Shown: one piece after another, positions 47,031 to 56,703 of the stretch
Layout of the letters: every line of letters begins with the position of its first letter
How positions within the stretch are numbered: position 1 is the first letter of the stretch
Origin: Tautonia rosea
Lineage (GTDB): Bacteria > Planctomycetota > Planctomycetia > Isosphaerales > Isosphaeraceae
Assembly (NCBI RefSeq): GCF_012958305.1
Contig: NZ_JABBYO010000004.1
Span: forward strand, 1-64,000
DNA length: 64,000 bases
Direction of reading: 5' to 3'
The notes under the pieces: model-generated
Told to the model about the DNA's origin: nothing
Seen by the model: the letters and a program-made list of their open reading frames with translations, nothing else
The model's database searches: none
Position numbers and translations under genes: made by a program

Positions 47031-48572
47031 TCAATCGCGCTGAGGACGGTTGTTGCCGTACGACCAGGGTTTCCCCGTGAACGGCGGACGCCGAGGGGGC
47101 TCCGGGGTAATGCCTGGGGTGTGTTGTTGGATCAAGGCGAGACCGGCATCGCGCATCTGAGTTCCCGCCGTGATTTCGAGGTTACTGTAGCTGGTCAATC
47201 GCGTTTCGTACCCGCCGCCGTTCGGGCCGAAGGCGGCTTCATCGGGAACATAGCCGACGCAACCATTGGCCAGCGAAACGGGAAACGTAAATGGAAAGGC
47301 GCTCGCCGCCTTGATGTCCAGGCCAAGCTGACAGAAATACTCGGCCGGGGTTGTGACGAAGACGGCTGGACCAACCTGCACGGCTTGCACCTCAACCTCG
47401 GCGGTCGGCTCGGCTTGAAGTAAAGCATCGAGCATGACGGTCTCCTTGGCAAAGGTCCACTCCGTCGGATCGACCTCCGAGCGCTCGCGGGCGAGGATGT
47501 CGAGGCTTTCTCGGACGCGATCAGCAGAAGGTGCGCGTCGATCAATGTTCCAGACCTTCAGGCTTGCTTCGACCGGAACCAGCGTACCCGGCTCCATACT
47601 CAACAACACCTTGACCGCCTCGGCCCCAACGCGACCACCGACCTGTTGTGCCCAGCGCTGGCCGCTCGGATACACATAAGGACTTTGGTTATTCACCTGG
47701 GTAATATCGGCCGAAGCCCCTGCCAGGAACACGACTACGGCATCCTTCCCATAATAACCCTGAATCACCTTTTCAAGATAGTAAATGTAGTTTGCTGAAA
47801 TACCTCCCGGACTGGTTGTGGCGTGGCACGCGAAGTTGACGATGCAGCCGAGTAATCGGTCGGGGTTCTCGGCATCCCAGGCTCCCACCACGCCGACCTC
47901 TGGATCGACAGGGCCGGCGGGTTCAACGATGTCGGGATTCCCCAGACCCGGATGAGTCACGGTACGCCCATCATTCATCACGAAGCGTCTGTTATAGGCA
48001 ACCTGATCCTCGATCCCCGAGCCGACCCCTCCCTTCGCCCCAATCCGTTGGTCGTTTGCCTCGCAAATTGCGTCGATCAGCGCCTGTTCGGTTTCTTCAA
48101 GATATACAGGATTGACACAGGTGGAGTGTTCATAAGCAAGCTCCTGTACGTTTGGTGGAGCATGGTCATATTCATCAGGCATGATCCAGACGATTGGACC
48201 GGACGAATGTGAATGAGAGGCACCAATGAGGATCGACTCTCCAGGAATCCCGGTTCGCTCCTCGACTGCCTGCCGAACTTTCTGCACCGTCTCTCGACGG
48301 ATCCCCAGCGCATCGACGCCCACGATCGCCACGCGAGACTGCCCATCGTCAAAGACCGCCGCGCGGACCTTACAAGGATCGTGAAGCGATCGGTGATAAG
48401 ATTTCCCATAGCCTCCGGGTGCTTCCATCCCGATCTCAGGAGTGATGTCTCGTACGGCGAACCCTGCCTTAAAGACAGGATCAACAGCGTTTGGCTCATC
48501 GTCGGCCTGTGTCTTGCTGGTCGCCGAAAGCAAACAGAGGGTCAGCCCAATCGAGCAAACGAAGCGAATCAT
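47031..48572 (-). CDS. Neutral/alkaline ceramidase-like exported protein
   Basis: This 513-residue protein starts at the ATG giving a signal peptide (FVCSIGLTLCLLSATSKTQA). It matches the N-terminal domain of neutral/alkaline non-lysosomal ceramidases: AGFAVRDITPEIG at about 36-48 and the zinc-binding GASHSHSSGP (His120, His122), then NFACHATT. At the place where ceramidases have a GDxSPN nucleophile segment this protein reads AGASADITQ, so the serine is replaced by threonine in my alignment. Ceramide may therefore not be the substrate. It is divergent from a second family member 182 bases away. Confidence 0.8.
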   Translation of the reverse strand: MIRFVCSIGLTLCLLSATSKTQADDEPNAVDPVFKAGFAVRDITPEIGMEAPGGYGKSYHRSLHDPCKVRAAVFDDGQSRVAIVGVDALGIRRETVQKVRQAVEERTGIPGESILIGASHSHSSGPIVWIMPDEYDHAPPNVQELAYEHSTCVNPVYLEETEQALIDAICEANDQRIGAKGGVGSGIEDQVAYNRRFVMNDGRTVTHPGLGNPDIVEPAGPVDPEVGVVGAWDAENPDRLLGCIVNFACHATTSPGGISANYIYYLEKVIQGYYGKDAVVVFLAGASADITQVNNQSPYVYPSGQRWAQQVGGRVGAEAVKVLLSMEPGTLVPVEASLKVWNIDRRAPSADRVRESLDILARERSEVDPTEWTFAKETVMLDALLQAEPTAEVEVQAVQVGPAVFVTTPAEYFCQLGLDIKAASAFPFTFPVSLANGCVGYVPDEAAFGPNGGGYETRLTSYSNLEITAGTQMRDAGLALIQQHTPGITPEPPRRPPFTGKPWSYGNNRPQRD

Positions 48573-48754
48573 GTCGAAAACCTTGCACGAGAGTGCGTGT
48601 GAAAGTTCTGAGACGAGCGATCCTGGGCCAATCGGCCCACGATCGTCTACCGCGCTGCCACTCGCGGTGCATGCTGGTGAACCGGTCGGCATGCCGCTAT
48701 GGTAAGGGAGCTTCGGTTCTTCAACAATGGATTAACCAGCCTTGGAGTTTTGTG

Positions 48755-50182
48755 ATGATGCATCTCGCTGGTGTTCGTAACGGAATGAGCGTAACGCTGG
48801 GATCAGGGTGGCGTTGGGGTCTGTGCTACTTGATGATCGCAATCCTGGGCCAACAGTCGTCAGCCAATGATTCGGAAGGCCCCCCCAACTTCTGGAAAGC
48901 CGGAGTTGCTCGGATAGTGATCACGCCAGAGGAGGACGTCTGGCTTGCCGGTTACGGCAGCAAGCGAGTTCCCGACGGGAAACTGCATGAGTTGTGGGCC
49001 AAGGCGGTCTGCCTGGAGGATGCCGACGGAAATCAAGCCGTGCTCATCACCTCTGACTTTCAAGGGATACCGAAAGGGATGAGCGACCGAGTGTTCGATC
49101 GCCTAAAGGAACAATTCGGTCTTGATCGGGAGCAGGTCATGCTCACGTTTTCGCATAACCATTGTGGTCCTCGACTGGGAGAGGATCTGGTGGATTACTA
49201 TCCGGTTGAGGAGGAACAGGTTGCGCTGGTTAACCAATACACGGAGAAAATGGTTGAAACGATTGTCAAACTTGTGGATGAGTCAATCCAATCACTTGGC
49301 CCGGCAGTGTTGAGCACAGGAGAAAGCTCAGCAACCTTCGCAGTGAACCGACGAAACAACGTGGAAGCGGAGGTCCCCTCACTCATGGCTCGGGGAGAAC
49401 CTCTGGCCGGACCGGTTGATCATTCGGTACCCGTGTTGACCGTCGATCGACCCGATGGATCTCGGGCCGCCATCCTGTTCGGCTACGCCTGTCATCCGAC
49501 AACCTTGAGCTTCACAACCTGGTGCGGCGATTATCCCGGTTTCGCTCAGCTTGAGCTGGAACGATTATCTCCGGGAACCACTGCAATGTTCGTCAATACG
49601 TGCGGGGGGGATCAGAACCCCCTGCCCCGTCGATCGGTCGAGCTGTGCGAACGCTACGGCAAGGAACTTGCCAGGGCAGTAGAGAAGGCTCTTCAGCAAC
49701 CGATGACTCCCATTGCTCCGATACTTCGCACGGCCTTTGAGATGGTCGATCTGCCCTATCTGGAGGTCGTGACCCAAGATCAATTGAGCGCGCGATTGAA
49801 CGATTCGAATGCGATCCTTGCTCGCTGGGCGGCGCGGTTGCTTGCCAAACTTGAAGCGGGGGAATCGTTTGAACCGTCGTATCCTTACCCGGTGCATGCC
49901 TGGCGGATTGGTCAGGATACGCTGATGATTGGAATGGGGGCGGAAACGGTGGTCGATTATGCCCTTCGGTTCAAGCGGGAGTATGGCTCAAACACTTGGG
50001 TTTGTGGGTACGTTGATGACATGATCGCTTATATCCCGTCGCGACGTGTCTGGGAAGAAGGCGGCTATGAGGGCGGATCGTATCTTTATGAGTACGGGCG
50101 TCCTGCGTTCCGCTGGGCAGGCGATATCGAGGATCGCATCGCGGCAACCGTGGATCGGCTTGTTCGTCAGGTGCGTAACTGA
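48755..50182 (+). CDS. Neutral/alkaline ceramidase-like exported protein (second copy)
   Basis: This 475-residue protein is a distant paralogue of the leftward neighbour. It has an N-terminal hydrophobic segment (GLCYLMIAILGQQSS) and the family start AGVARIVITPEE near 49-60. The zinc motif is FSHNHCGPR (His134, His136), and GYACHPTT follows later. The nucleophile region reads NTCGGDQNP, lacking the ceramidase serine. GGAG eight bases before the first of two adjacent ATGs supports the start. The two divergent genes probably share a promoter region. An amidase/esterase role on an extracellular substrate is possible. Confidence 0.8.
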   Translation: MMHLAGVRNGMSVTLGSGWRWGLCYLMIAILGQQSSANDSEGPPNFWKAGVARIVITPEEDVWLAGYGSKRVPDGKLHELWAKAVCLEDADGNQAVLITSDFQGIPKGMSDRVFDRLKEQFGLDREQVMLTFSHNHCGPRLGEDLVDYYPVEEEQVALVNQYTEKMVETIVKLVDESIQSLGPAVLSTGESSATFAVNRRNNVEAEVPSLMARGEPLAGPVDHSVPVLTVDRPDGSRAAILFGYACHPTTLSFTTWCGDYPGFAQLELERLSPGTTAMFVNTCGGDQNPLPRRSVELCERYGKELARAVEKALQQPMTPIAPILRTAFEMVDLPYLEVVTQDQLSARLNDSNAILARWAARLLAKLEAGESFEPSYPYPVHAWRIGQDTLMIGMGAETVVDYALRFKREYGSNTWVCGYVDDMIAYIPSRRVWEEGGYEGGSYLYEYGRPAFRWAGDIEDRIAATVDRLVRQVRN

Positions 50183-50268
50183 GCTTGAGGACGTTCTGTC
50201 ACAGGAGGACGCTCGCCGACAGCGGGCAGGCTGTGGTTTCTTCTGCAGAAACCGCAGCCCAGAGTGGA

Positions 50269-52134
50269 TTATGGTGAGCCTGAATCGGAGGGCGGATTAC
50301 CCCAGAGGACTCTGCCAATGAATAGGGCTCCGGTGGCCCCTCGACGTCGAGCGTCCTCGTTCCAGACGCCTTCGGAGACCGTGACCCAGGACTCGTGATC
50401 ATTGATCGTCGACGCTCCAAAATTTCCGAGTTCACCACCCCGTTCGGGAATGATCACGCGCTCCGTGCTTCGAATGACCTGGAGCAGATCCGGATCAACC
50501 TGAGCAAGAAACAGTGGAGCGCGGTGTCGCATGATGTGGTCGTTGTTCGCCCCGCGACGCGTATATACGAGGAACAGGCCGTCCTGGTGCGAGAGCCAGT
50601 GCTGTTGCGTGTTGTAGCTGCCGAGGTCGGTGCCGTCGTCAAAGGTCCAGGCCTTGGCGGGTCGGAAGTTCAGGCCGTCGGGACTAACGCTGACATAACC
50701 CTTTAGGTCGTTACGCAGGGTGAGGTAGTAGCGATCGTCGCAGCGGATCAAGGAAGGTTCGTAGAGTCCTCGAGCGACATCAAGTGCGAGGATGTTGCCG
50801 TGTTCCTCGTAGGTGAGCGTCTCTCCGTCAAACGAGCATCGGGCGACGGTGACTCCGAAGGGCTCGCTCGCGGATCTGCCAATGTAAAACGGCAGGAGAA
50901 CCGACCCATTCTCCTCGATCACGAACTGCGCACAGGCGCTGCGGGCAAAGTTGAACAGGGGGTCGGCGGGCATCTCCAGGCGTTGCCACCGGGTCCACTT
51001 GCGAGATTTGGGATCGAAGACAGCAAAGGCGGTTTGGTGGGCTCGGGGGCGGTCTTCAAGCTGTTGGCCTGCGGCGCTGTAGCGGACCTGGGCACCAACG
51101 GCGATCACCTTGCCCGAAGGCGGATGAAGCATGGGTGTCACATCGGCGACGGCCACATCAACCCCTTCCGGCTCGCGGACCCAGTCAAGTTCCTTGACAG
51201 AAATGGGGCCGGTCCAGTCCCGGCCTTGGTCAGTGCGAGTAAGCATGCTGAGGCCGGAGTAATGGTCTGAAGTGTGAAGGTGCTGTTGTAAGGTTATGAG
51301 GACGTTCGGTTGGTTTGGATCATCTGACGTGGGCAACGGGGTCGCCCTTGGGTGGTACCAGAGGAACTGGCCGTCGTCGTGCTCCAAAACGGTTTGAAGT
51401 TCGGTTTCGAAGGGAATGATTGGGGGAGGCTCAAGCAACCGTTCCAACACAGGGATCATGAGTTTTGCAAGCTCTTGATGACCGCGAGGGTTGGGGTGAA
51501 GACCATCGGTCGTCCAGTCACGAAGGTTCTGACCGTTGGCTCGAGCCTCGGTCCAGTGGGCGAAGTGATCGACAAGGGGAATGCCGGTCTCGGAAGCAAC
51601 CTGTCGACATGCTCTGATATACGGTTCCAGTTGCAGGTTCGGGTTTCGACCAAGGCCGTCCGGTGAGGCGTCGTCCGCCCATCGAGGTTCCGTCATCAGG
51701 ACTGGCTCGATCCCGTGCAGCAAGAGTCGTGTGACGATCGTTCGCAGATTGTCGGTGAACTCTTCAAGCGAAAGGCGACTCACCGTCGCCCCTTCGTCGA
51801 CGTAGCTGTCGTTCGTCCCATACATCACGGTCACGACCCGAGGGCGCAAGTCAATCAACTCGTCGAGCCGAGCAAGGGCCTGATCCGTGCGTTCACCACC
51901 GATGCCGAGGTTAATTCCATCGACCGAAAACCCAGCATCATTTAGTTCTTTCTCGATCTGTGCGATGAAGGCTTCGTCTGCCGAGACCCCCGCTCGAACA
52001 CCCTTCGTGATGGAGTCACCGAGGGCGATGATCCGACTTGCTTCGGGAGAAGATGAAGGCGATTCCGCTGAGGCGGTGCCCGTGCCGAGAACGAGCACGA
52101 TGGAGACGAACAGATAACTTCTGGATCGAAACAT
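50269..52134 (-). CDS. Exported SGNH hydrolase fused to a sialidase-like propeller
   Basis: This 621-residue protein has a signal peptide (LFVSIVLVLGTGTASA). Residues 30-235 are an SGNH/GDSL hydrolase with all four blocks: ALGDSITKG (Ser41), GIGGERTD, YGTNDSY, and DGLHPNPRGH near 213-222. The remaining 380 residues resemble a sialidase/BNR-type beta-propeller (SMLTRTDQGRDWTGPI, GLYEPSLIRCDDRYYLTLRND). The combination suggests deacylation of a glycan that the propeller recognises or cleaves. It faces away from the GntR/ABC genes. Confidence 0.85.
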   Translation of the reverse strand: MFRSRSYLFVSIVLVLGTGTASAESPSSSPEASRIIALGDSITKGVRAGVSADEAFIAQIEKELNDAGFSVDGINLGIGGERTDQALARLDELIDLRPRVVTVMYGTNDSYVDEGATVSRLSLEEFTDNLRTIVTRLLLHGIEPVLMTEPRWADDASPDGLGRNPNLQLEPYIRACRQVASETGIPLVDHFAHWTEARANGQNLRDWTTDGLHPNPRGHQELAKLMIPVLERLLEPPPIIPFETELQTVLEHDDGQFLWYHPRATPLPTSDDPNQPNVLITLQQHLHTSDHYSGLSMLTRTDQGRDWTGPISVKELDWVREPEGVDVAVADVTPMLHPPSGKVIAVGAQVRYSAAGQQLEDRPRAHQTAFAVFDPKSRKWTRWQRLEMPADPLFNFARSACAQFVIEENGSVLLPFYIGRSASEPFGVTVARCSFDGETLTYEEHGNILALDVARGLYEPSLIRCDDRYYLTLRNDLKGYVSVSPDGLNFRPAKAWTFDDGTDLGSYNTQQHWLSHQDGLFLVYTRRGANNDHIMRHRAPLFLAQVDPDLLQVIRSTERVIIPERGGELGNFGASTINDHESWVTVSEGVWNEDARRRGATGALFIGRVLWGNPPSDSGSP

Positions 52135-52448
52135 GCGAGGAATCTCTCCAAACCTTTGTGCCGGTCCTGATCGCGGTTCTTGTGGTTGATTCTACAAGAA
52201 CGCCCGGCCCGATTCCGCCAGAATCGTTCTGATCGTTGCGCCCGATGCGTGACGTTCTCCTGGGTCAGTCGACTGGTGATCGGTGTTGTTGGTTCTCAAC
52301 GAAAGTGGTCCCGCACGGGCAAAGCCCCCCAATCCACCCAGCAACAGATCGCTCGTTACCAAGAAATGAGAAATTCCTCTTGATCAGCGACCTTCAGGGC
52401 GTCACAGTGTATGAGTTCAATAGCACACCAGAACGGAGGGCCCGAGCG
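52135..52448. other. Divergent promoter region
   Basis: About 310 bases between the leftward SGNH gene and the rightward GntR gene. No gene is supported; the GntR frame is open through it but unlike the family. Promoters for both directions must lie here. No clear operator was recognised. Confidence 0.4.
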
Positions 52449-52859
52449 ATGCTCTTACTCGGCCTGATACCGGGAGATGAGCGGGCGATCTACGCCCAGA
52501 TTGCCGATCGAGTGCGGTTTGCAGTGGCGTCGGGGGCCTTGCGACCGGGGGACCTGGTCCCTTCGGTGCGCGAGCTGGCGAAGCAGCTTTTAGTCAATCC
52601 GAACACGGTCGCGCGTGCTTATCGGGATCTTCAGGCTGAGGGTCTGCTCGATGCGGTTCGAGGGACCGGGCTGAGCGTGACCGCCGAGGCTCCCGAACGT
52701 TGCCAGGCGGCCCGCCGAGCCTACGTTCGCGATCGCCTCCGCGCGGCGATTGACGAGGCGAGACGCAGCGGGCTCGACCCATCGGAAATTGAAGTCATCT
52801 TGCGGGAGCAGTGGCAGGCGTCCGGTGTCGCGGACAATCACGAAGGGGCAGAATCATGA
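52449..52859 (+). CDS. GntR-family regulator, YtrA type
   Basis: This 136-residue regulator begins at the ATG after a GGAGGG site. The winged helix occupies about residues 8-78 (IYAQIADRVRFAVASGALRPGD, then SVRELAKQLLVNPNTVARAYRDLQ). Only a short C-terminal helical tail follows, as in the YtrA subfamily, whose members control adjacent ABC transporter operons. Its stop overlaps the ABC ATPase start (ATGA), so the three genes form a self-regulated unit. The signal is unknown. Confidence 0.9.
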   Translation: MLLLGLIPGDERAIYAQIADRVRFAVASGALRPGDLVPSVRELAKQLLVNPNTVARAYRDLQAEGLLDAVRGTGLSVTAEAPERCQAARRAYVRDRLRAAIDEARRSGLDPSEIEVILREQWQASGVADNHEGAES

Positions 52860-53818
52860 CTCAACACGATGCGGCCATTCGAATCGACCAGTTAGTCAAG
52901 CGATTCCGAGGGGTGACGGCGGTCGATGGCCTCTCGCTCGACGTGCCCGAAGGCTCCGTGTTCGGCCTGCTCGGCGAGAACGGCGCGGGCAAGACCACGA
53001 CGATTCAGGTCCTGCTCGGCCTGCTCGCCCCTGACGACGGCCAGACCCGCGTGCTGGGCCTCGACCCGAGCCGGGACGGGCTGACCGTCCGTCGCCGCGT
53101 CGGCTATGTGCCCGAGGTCCCGGCCCTTTACGACTGGATGACGCCCGCCGAGATCGGCTGGTTCGCTGCCGGGTTCCACACCGAAGGCCCCGGCGGATCG
53201 GTCGGGTATGAGTCGCGGTTCAACGACCTGATCCGGGGATTCGCCCTGCCCCCAACTCGCAAAATCAAGACCTTGTCCAAGGGAATGCGGGCCAAGGTCA
53301 GCCTCTCGCTCGCCCTGGCGGGCGATCCGGGGTTGTTGATCCTTGATGAACCAACCTCGGGCCTTGATGTGATGGTCCGGCGCGAGTTTCTGGAGCAGAT
53401 GGTGGACCTGGCCGGCTCGGGCCGCACGGTGTTGCTCTCAAGCCATCAGCTTGCGGAGGTCGAGCGCGTGGCGAGTCACATCGCCCTGATCCACGGCGGG
53501 AAGCTGCTCCTTGCCGAGCCGCTTGATCTCCTCCGGTCGCGGACGTTTTTACTTGCGCTCACCTTTTCCGACCGCGACCATCCGACCGCGCCTCCCGGTC
53601 ACCTGCCCATGGAATTGATCGACGCCACCGATGCCCCTCGACAGGCCCACTGGCTCGTCCGGGCCCGCGACCGGGCCGCGTGCGAGGCGATTCGAGCCCT
53701 GCCGGGCATCGAGGCGGTCGAGATCGAAGTCCCCACGCTCGAAGACATCTATCTCGGTTACATGCGCTCGCGTCGGCCGGCCCCTTCCGGCCCCCCGTCC
53801 GAAGTTTCCGTGGCGTGA
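52856..53818 (+). CDS. ABC transporter ATP-binding protein
   Basis: This 320-residue ATPase has Walker A GENGAGKT at 40-47, the signature LSKGMRAKVSLSLAL near 142, where LSKGM replaces LSGGQ as in many ABC-2 exporters, Walker B ILDEPTSGLD near 162, and the H-loop SSHQ. The C-terminal 90 residues form a regulatory extension. It powers the large permease encoded 49 bases downstream, presumably exporting a lipid, peptide or antibiotic. Confidence 0.92.
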   Translation: MTQHDAAIRIDQLVKRFRGVTAVDGLSLDVPEGSVFGLLGENGAGKTTTIQVLLGLLAPDDGQTRVLGLDPSRDGLTVRRRVGYVPEVPALYDWMTPAEIGWFAAGFHTEGPGGSVGYESRFNDLIRGFALPPTRKIKTLSKGMRAKVSLSLALAGDPGLLILDEPTSGLDVMVRREFLEQMVDLAGSGRTVLLSSHQLAEVERVASHIALIHGGKLLLAEPLDLLRSRTFLLALTFSDRDHPTAPPGHLPMELIDATDAPRQAHWLVRARDRAACEAIRALPGIEAVEIEVPTLEDIYLGYMRSRRPAPSGPPSEVSVA

Positions 53819-53867
53819 TCGGGTTCCTGTGCGTTCAATCCTTGATTTCAGAAAGGGAGGCACGCTC

Positions 53868-56699
53868 ATGATTGCTCGGCTCTGGTGGAAGGACGCCCGG
53901 CAGTTCGGACCGGCCTGGGTGGCGATCGCGGTGATGGCGCTGGTCGGCTTCCTGCTGGCCGGTCGGTATTTGCCGAACGAGGACGGGATCGACACGAGCA
54001 TCTGGGGCTTCGCGATCCTCTTCTCCGGCCTTTATGCCCTGGCGATCGCGACGGCGGCGATTGCCGGCGAACGCGACAACGGCACCCTGCGATTGCTCGA
54101 CACCCTGCCCGTCCCGAGGGCTCGGCTCTGGGACGGCAAGGCGTCGTTCGCGGTCGTCTCGTCGCTGGCGTTGACACTCCTCTTGCTGGCAATCGCGGCC
54201 ATGCAGGTCAGTGCCGGGGCGTTCGATCGACTCGGAGGGACGGGAGCGACGCTAGGTGCCGTGGGTCTTGTGCTCGTCCTGATGCTGGAGGCGATCGGCT
54301 GGGGATTGTTCTGGTCGGCCCTCTTGCCGAACGTGCTGGCGGCGGCGGCGCTGGCGGCGTGCTGCTTGCTCCTGCTCTTGCCCGCGCTCGCGCCGATCAT
54401 CGGTGAATCAACACCGACGATTTTGATGCCAGAAGAGGTGTCGATCCGACTCTGCATCGCGATTGCCACAGCGGGGCTTTCCCGGGTGATCTTCCTCGCC
54501 TCCGGGCCACCTCATCGCTCCCGGAGTGGTGTTCTTACGGAAACACCGGGCACGGGACATCCTGCCGCCTCGCCGAGCAATCACATGTCCCTCCCCGCCC
54601 CCTCCGGTTCGTCCTGGACCCGGACCCTGGCCAGCCTTGCCTGGCAGGCGTCGCGTGAGGCGCGATCGGCCTGGCAGTACCTGGCGCTGCTGGGCCTGGG
54701 AGTCCCGGTGGTGGGGTGGCTCACGGCCGATATGTTCTATGGCCCGGAGCCGTATGGCCTGGCGATTTTCCTCTGCCCGGTCGTGGCGTTGCTGGCGGGC
54801 GTGGGGGTGTTTCATACCGAGCAGCGCGGCCGGTCGTACCGGCTCCTGACGCATCACGGGTTGCGCCCGGCCATCGTCTGGCCGATCAAGGTGGCGGCCT
54901 GGGGGGTGGGACTCATGCTGATCTGGGGCCCCCTGGGTTTGTTTCTCCTGGCTGTTGGACCGAGGCCGACGCTCGCCATCGTCGATGCGACGGTGGCATA
55001 CCTGGGCCTGACCCTGGGGTGCTTCGCGGTGGGCCTGCTCTGCGGCATGGCGATTCGCCGGGGGATCACGGCGGCCCTGATCGGCGTGGTGCTGCTGGTT
55101 GCGTTGAGCGTGCCCGTTGGCGTACTGGTCGCGATCCGACTGGTGGGGTTCTGGTGGACGTTCGTGTTGCCGCTCGCCTTGCTCGCGGTGTCCTGGGGCT
55201 GGATGGTCCCCTGGATGATCGACCGCCCTGGGTCGTCGCGGTGGGTCCGCCTGGGGGGGCTGGTGCTCCTGTTCGTGGGGACGTTGTTCCCGCTGTACGT
55301 CGGCCTCCGCGCCTGGTCGATCCCCGACCCCGGCCCCCTGCCTGCCGAACTCCGTTCCCAGCTCACCGTTCCCCGGGCAGACGAGGGAAATGACGCCCGC
55401 CCGCTCTACCGGAAAGCCCTCGCCTCAATGAGGGAGGAACGCTTGAAATTCGGGGGAATGGGCGCCTCGATGGGCGGCCCTGCGTTGGTCGAGGACCAGG
55501 AGACTCGCCCACTCGATGACCCCCGGGTCTGGCTCGACGCCCATGCCGGGGCCATCGATATCGCCCGCCGCGCCAGCATCCTCCCCGATGTGCGGCTCGG
55601 TTCCCTTGAAGGGCGTACGGTGTTCGATTGGGGGGCATCGGAAGACGTGCCGATGATGCCGGTGGCAAGTCTACTCGAGTCGGCGTTCGATCGCCGTCAG
55701 AAGCTGGGCGATCTCGACGGGGCCTGGGAAGACTTGCTTGCCCAGTTTCGCATCGCTCGCCAAACGTTCGAACCCGCAACGGCGCGGAATGCGATGTTAA
55801 TCCTGGGCATCGAGGAACAGGCCCTGCGCCGGGCGATGAACTGGGCGATGGATGAGCAACAGACCCCCGAGTTGCTTCGCAACGCGCTCGAATCCTTTCA
55901 ACAGCTCGATCCCCCGCCTGATCCGCTGCTCGTGATCGCGACCGAGCAGGTGATCGCCGAGCAAACCCTCGATCTTCCGCGTGAGACCTTGCAGGATGGG
56001 CTGGCACGGAGCAACTCGCCCTCACGGTCTCAGGGGAGCGTCTCCCCCGGGCTCGCCGCCTGGACGGCGGCCATCAGCACCCCCTGGGAGATCGAGCGGG
56101 CGCGGCGGGTGCTCCGGACGGTGTTTGCCGACTGGCGCTTCGGGTTGGACCGGGGGCCGTTCCGATCGGTGATTTACGAGCCGTACCGCGTGCAACGCGA
56201 GGCGCAACTGCTGAACTCGTCTCCCCTGGTCGAGGAACTCGTCCCCCCAATGCTTGCCCCGATGATGCGGACGAATGACCAGAACGAGGTCGATCGTCGC
56301 GCCCTGGTCCAGATCCTCGCCCTGCGGGCCTGGCAGCTTGAACACGACGGCCAGTGGCCCGACCGGCTCCAGGACCTCGTGCCGTCGGAACTCGACCGCC
56401 TGCCCGACGACCCGTACAAGCCCGGCCAGCCGTTCGGGTACGTCGGGTCATCGACCGATGCGTTGCACGTCATCGGCTCGCTGAACTGGTTGCTGGGGGC
56501 CCCGCGCGGACCCTCGCCGAGCGGGATGCCGGTCATCGTGCTCTACAGCGTCGGGCCCGATGCGGTGGATCAGCGCGGGGCCTTCGTCCTGCCGCGCAAT
56601 CAAATCGGGCAGGGAGACATCATCTACCCCCTGCCCGATGATCAACCACGCCCCGCGAAACCGGGCGATCCGGTCCTGGAACCGAATGCGCCGGATTGA
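53868..56699 (+). CDS. Fused ABC-2-type permease with C-terminal soluble domain
   Basis: This 943-residue protein begins after AAAGGGAGG. Two blocks of membrane helices, about residues 15-215 and 265-490, each look like an ABC-2 permease subunit and are joined by a Pro/Ser-rich linker near 225-250. The last 430 residues are soluble and helical, ending with LRAWQLEHDGQWPDRLQDL and LPDDPYKPGQPFGYV, a segment seen in planctomycete extracytoplasmic proteins. One polypeptide thus supplies both halves of the channel plus a large periplasmic part. The ATPase gene is directly upstream. Confidence 0.85.
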   Translation: MIARLWWKDARQFGPAWVAIAVMALVGFLLAGRYLPNEDGIDTSIWGFAILFSGLYALAIATAAIAGERDNGTLRLLDTLPVPRARLWDGKASFAVVSSLALTLLLLAIAAMQVSAGAFDRLGGTGATLGAVGLVLVLMLEAIGWGLFWSALLPNVLAAAALAACCLLLLLPALAPIIGESTPTILMPEEVSIRLCIAIATAGLSRVIFLASGPPHRSRSGVLTETPGTGHPAASPSNHMSLPAPSGSSWTRTLASLAWQASREARSAWQYLALLGLGVPVVGWLTADMFYGPEPYGLAIFLCPVVALLAGVGVFHTEQRGRSYRLLTHHGLRPAIVWPIKVAAWGVGLMLIWGPLGLFLLAVGPRPTLAIVDATVAYLGLTLGCFAVGLLCGMAIRRGITAALIGVVLLVALSVPVGVLVAIRLVGFWWTFVLPLALLAVSWGWMVPWMIDRPGSSRWVRLGGLVLLFVGTLFPLYVGLRAWSIPDPGPLPAELRSQLTVPRADEGNDARPLYRKALASMREERLKFGGMGASMGGPALVEDQETRPLDDPRVWLDAHAGAIDIARRASILPDVRLGSLEGRTVFDWGASEDVPMMPVASLLESAFDRRQKLGDLDGAWEDLLAQFRIARQTFEPATARNAMLILGIEEQALRRAMNWAMDEQQTPELLRNALESFQQLDPPPDPLLVIATEQVIAEQTLDLPRETLQDGLARSNSPSRSQGSVSPGLAAWTAAISTPWEIERARRVLRTVFADWRFGLDRGPFRSVIYEPYRVQREAQLLNSSPLVEELVPPMLAPMMRTNDQNEVDRRALVQILALRAWQLEHDGQWPDRLQDLVPSELDRLPDDPYKPGQPFGYVGSSTDALHVIGSLNWLLGAPRGPSPSGMPVIVLYSVGPDAVDQRGAFVLPRNQIGQGDIIYPLPDDQPRPAKPGDPVLEPNAPD

Positions 56700-56703
56700 T
56701 TGA

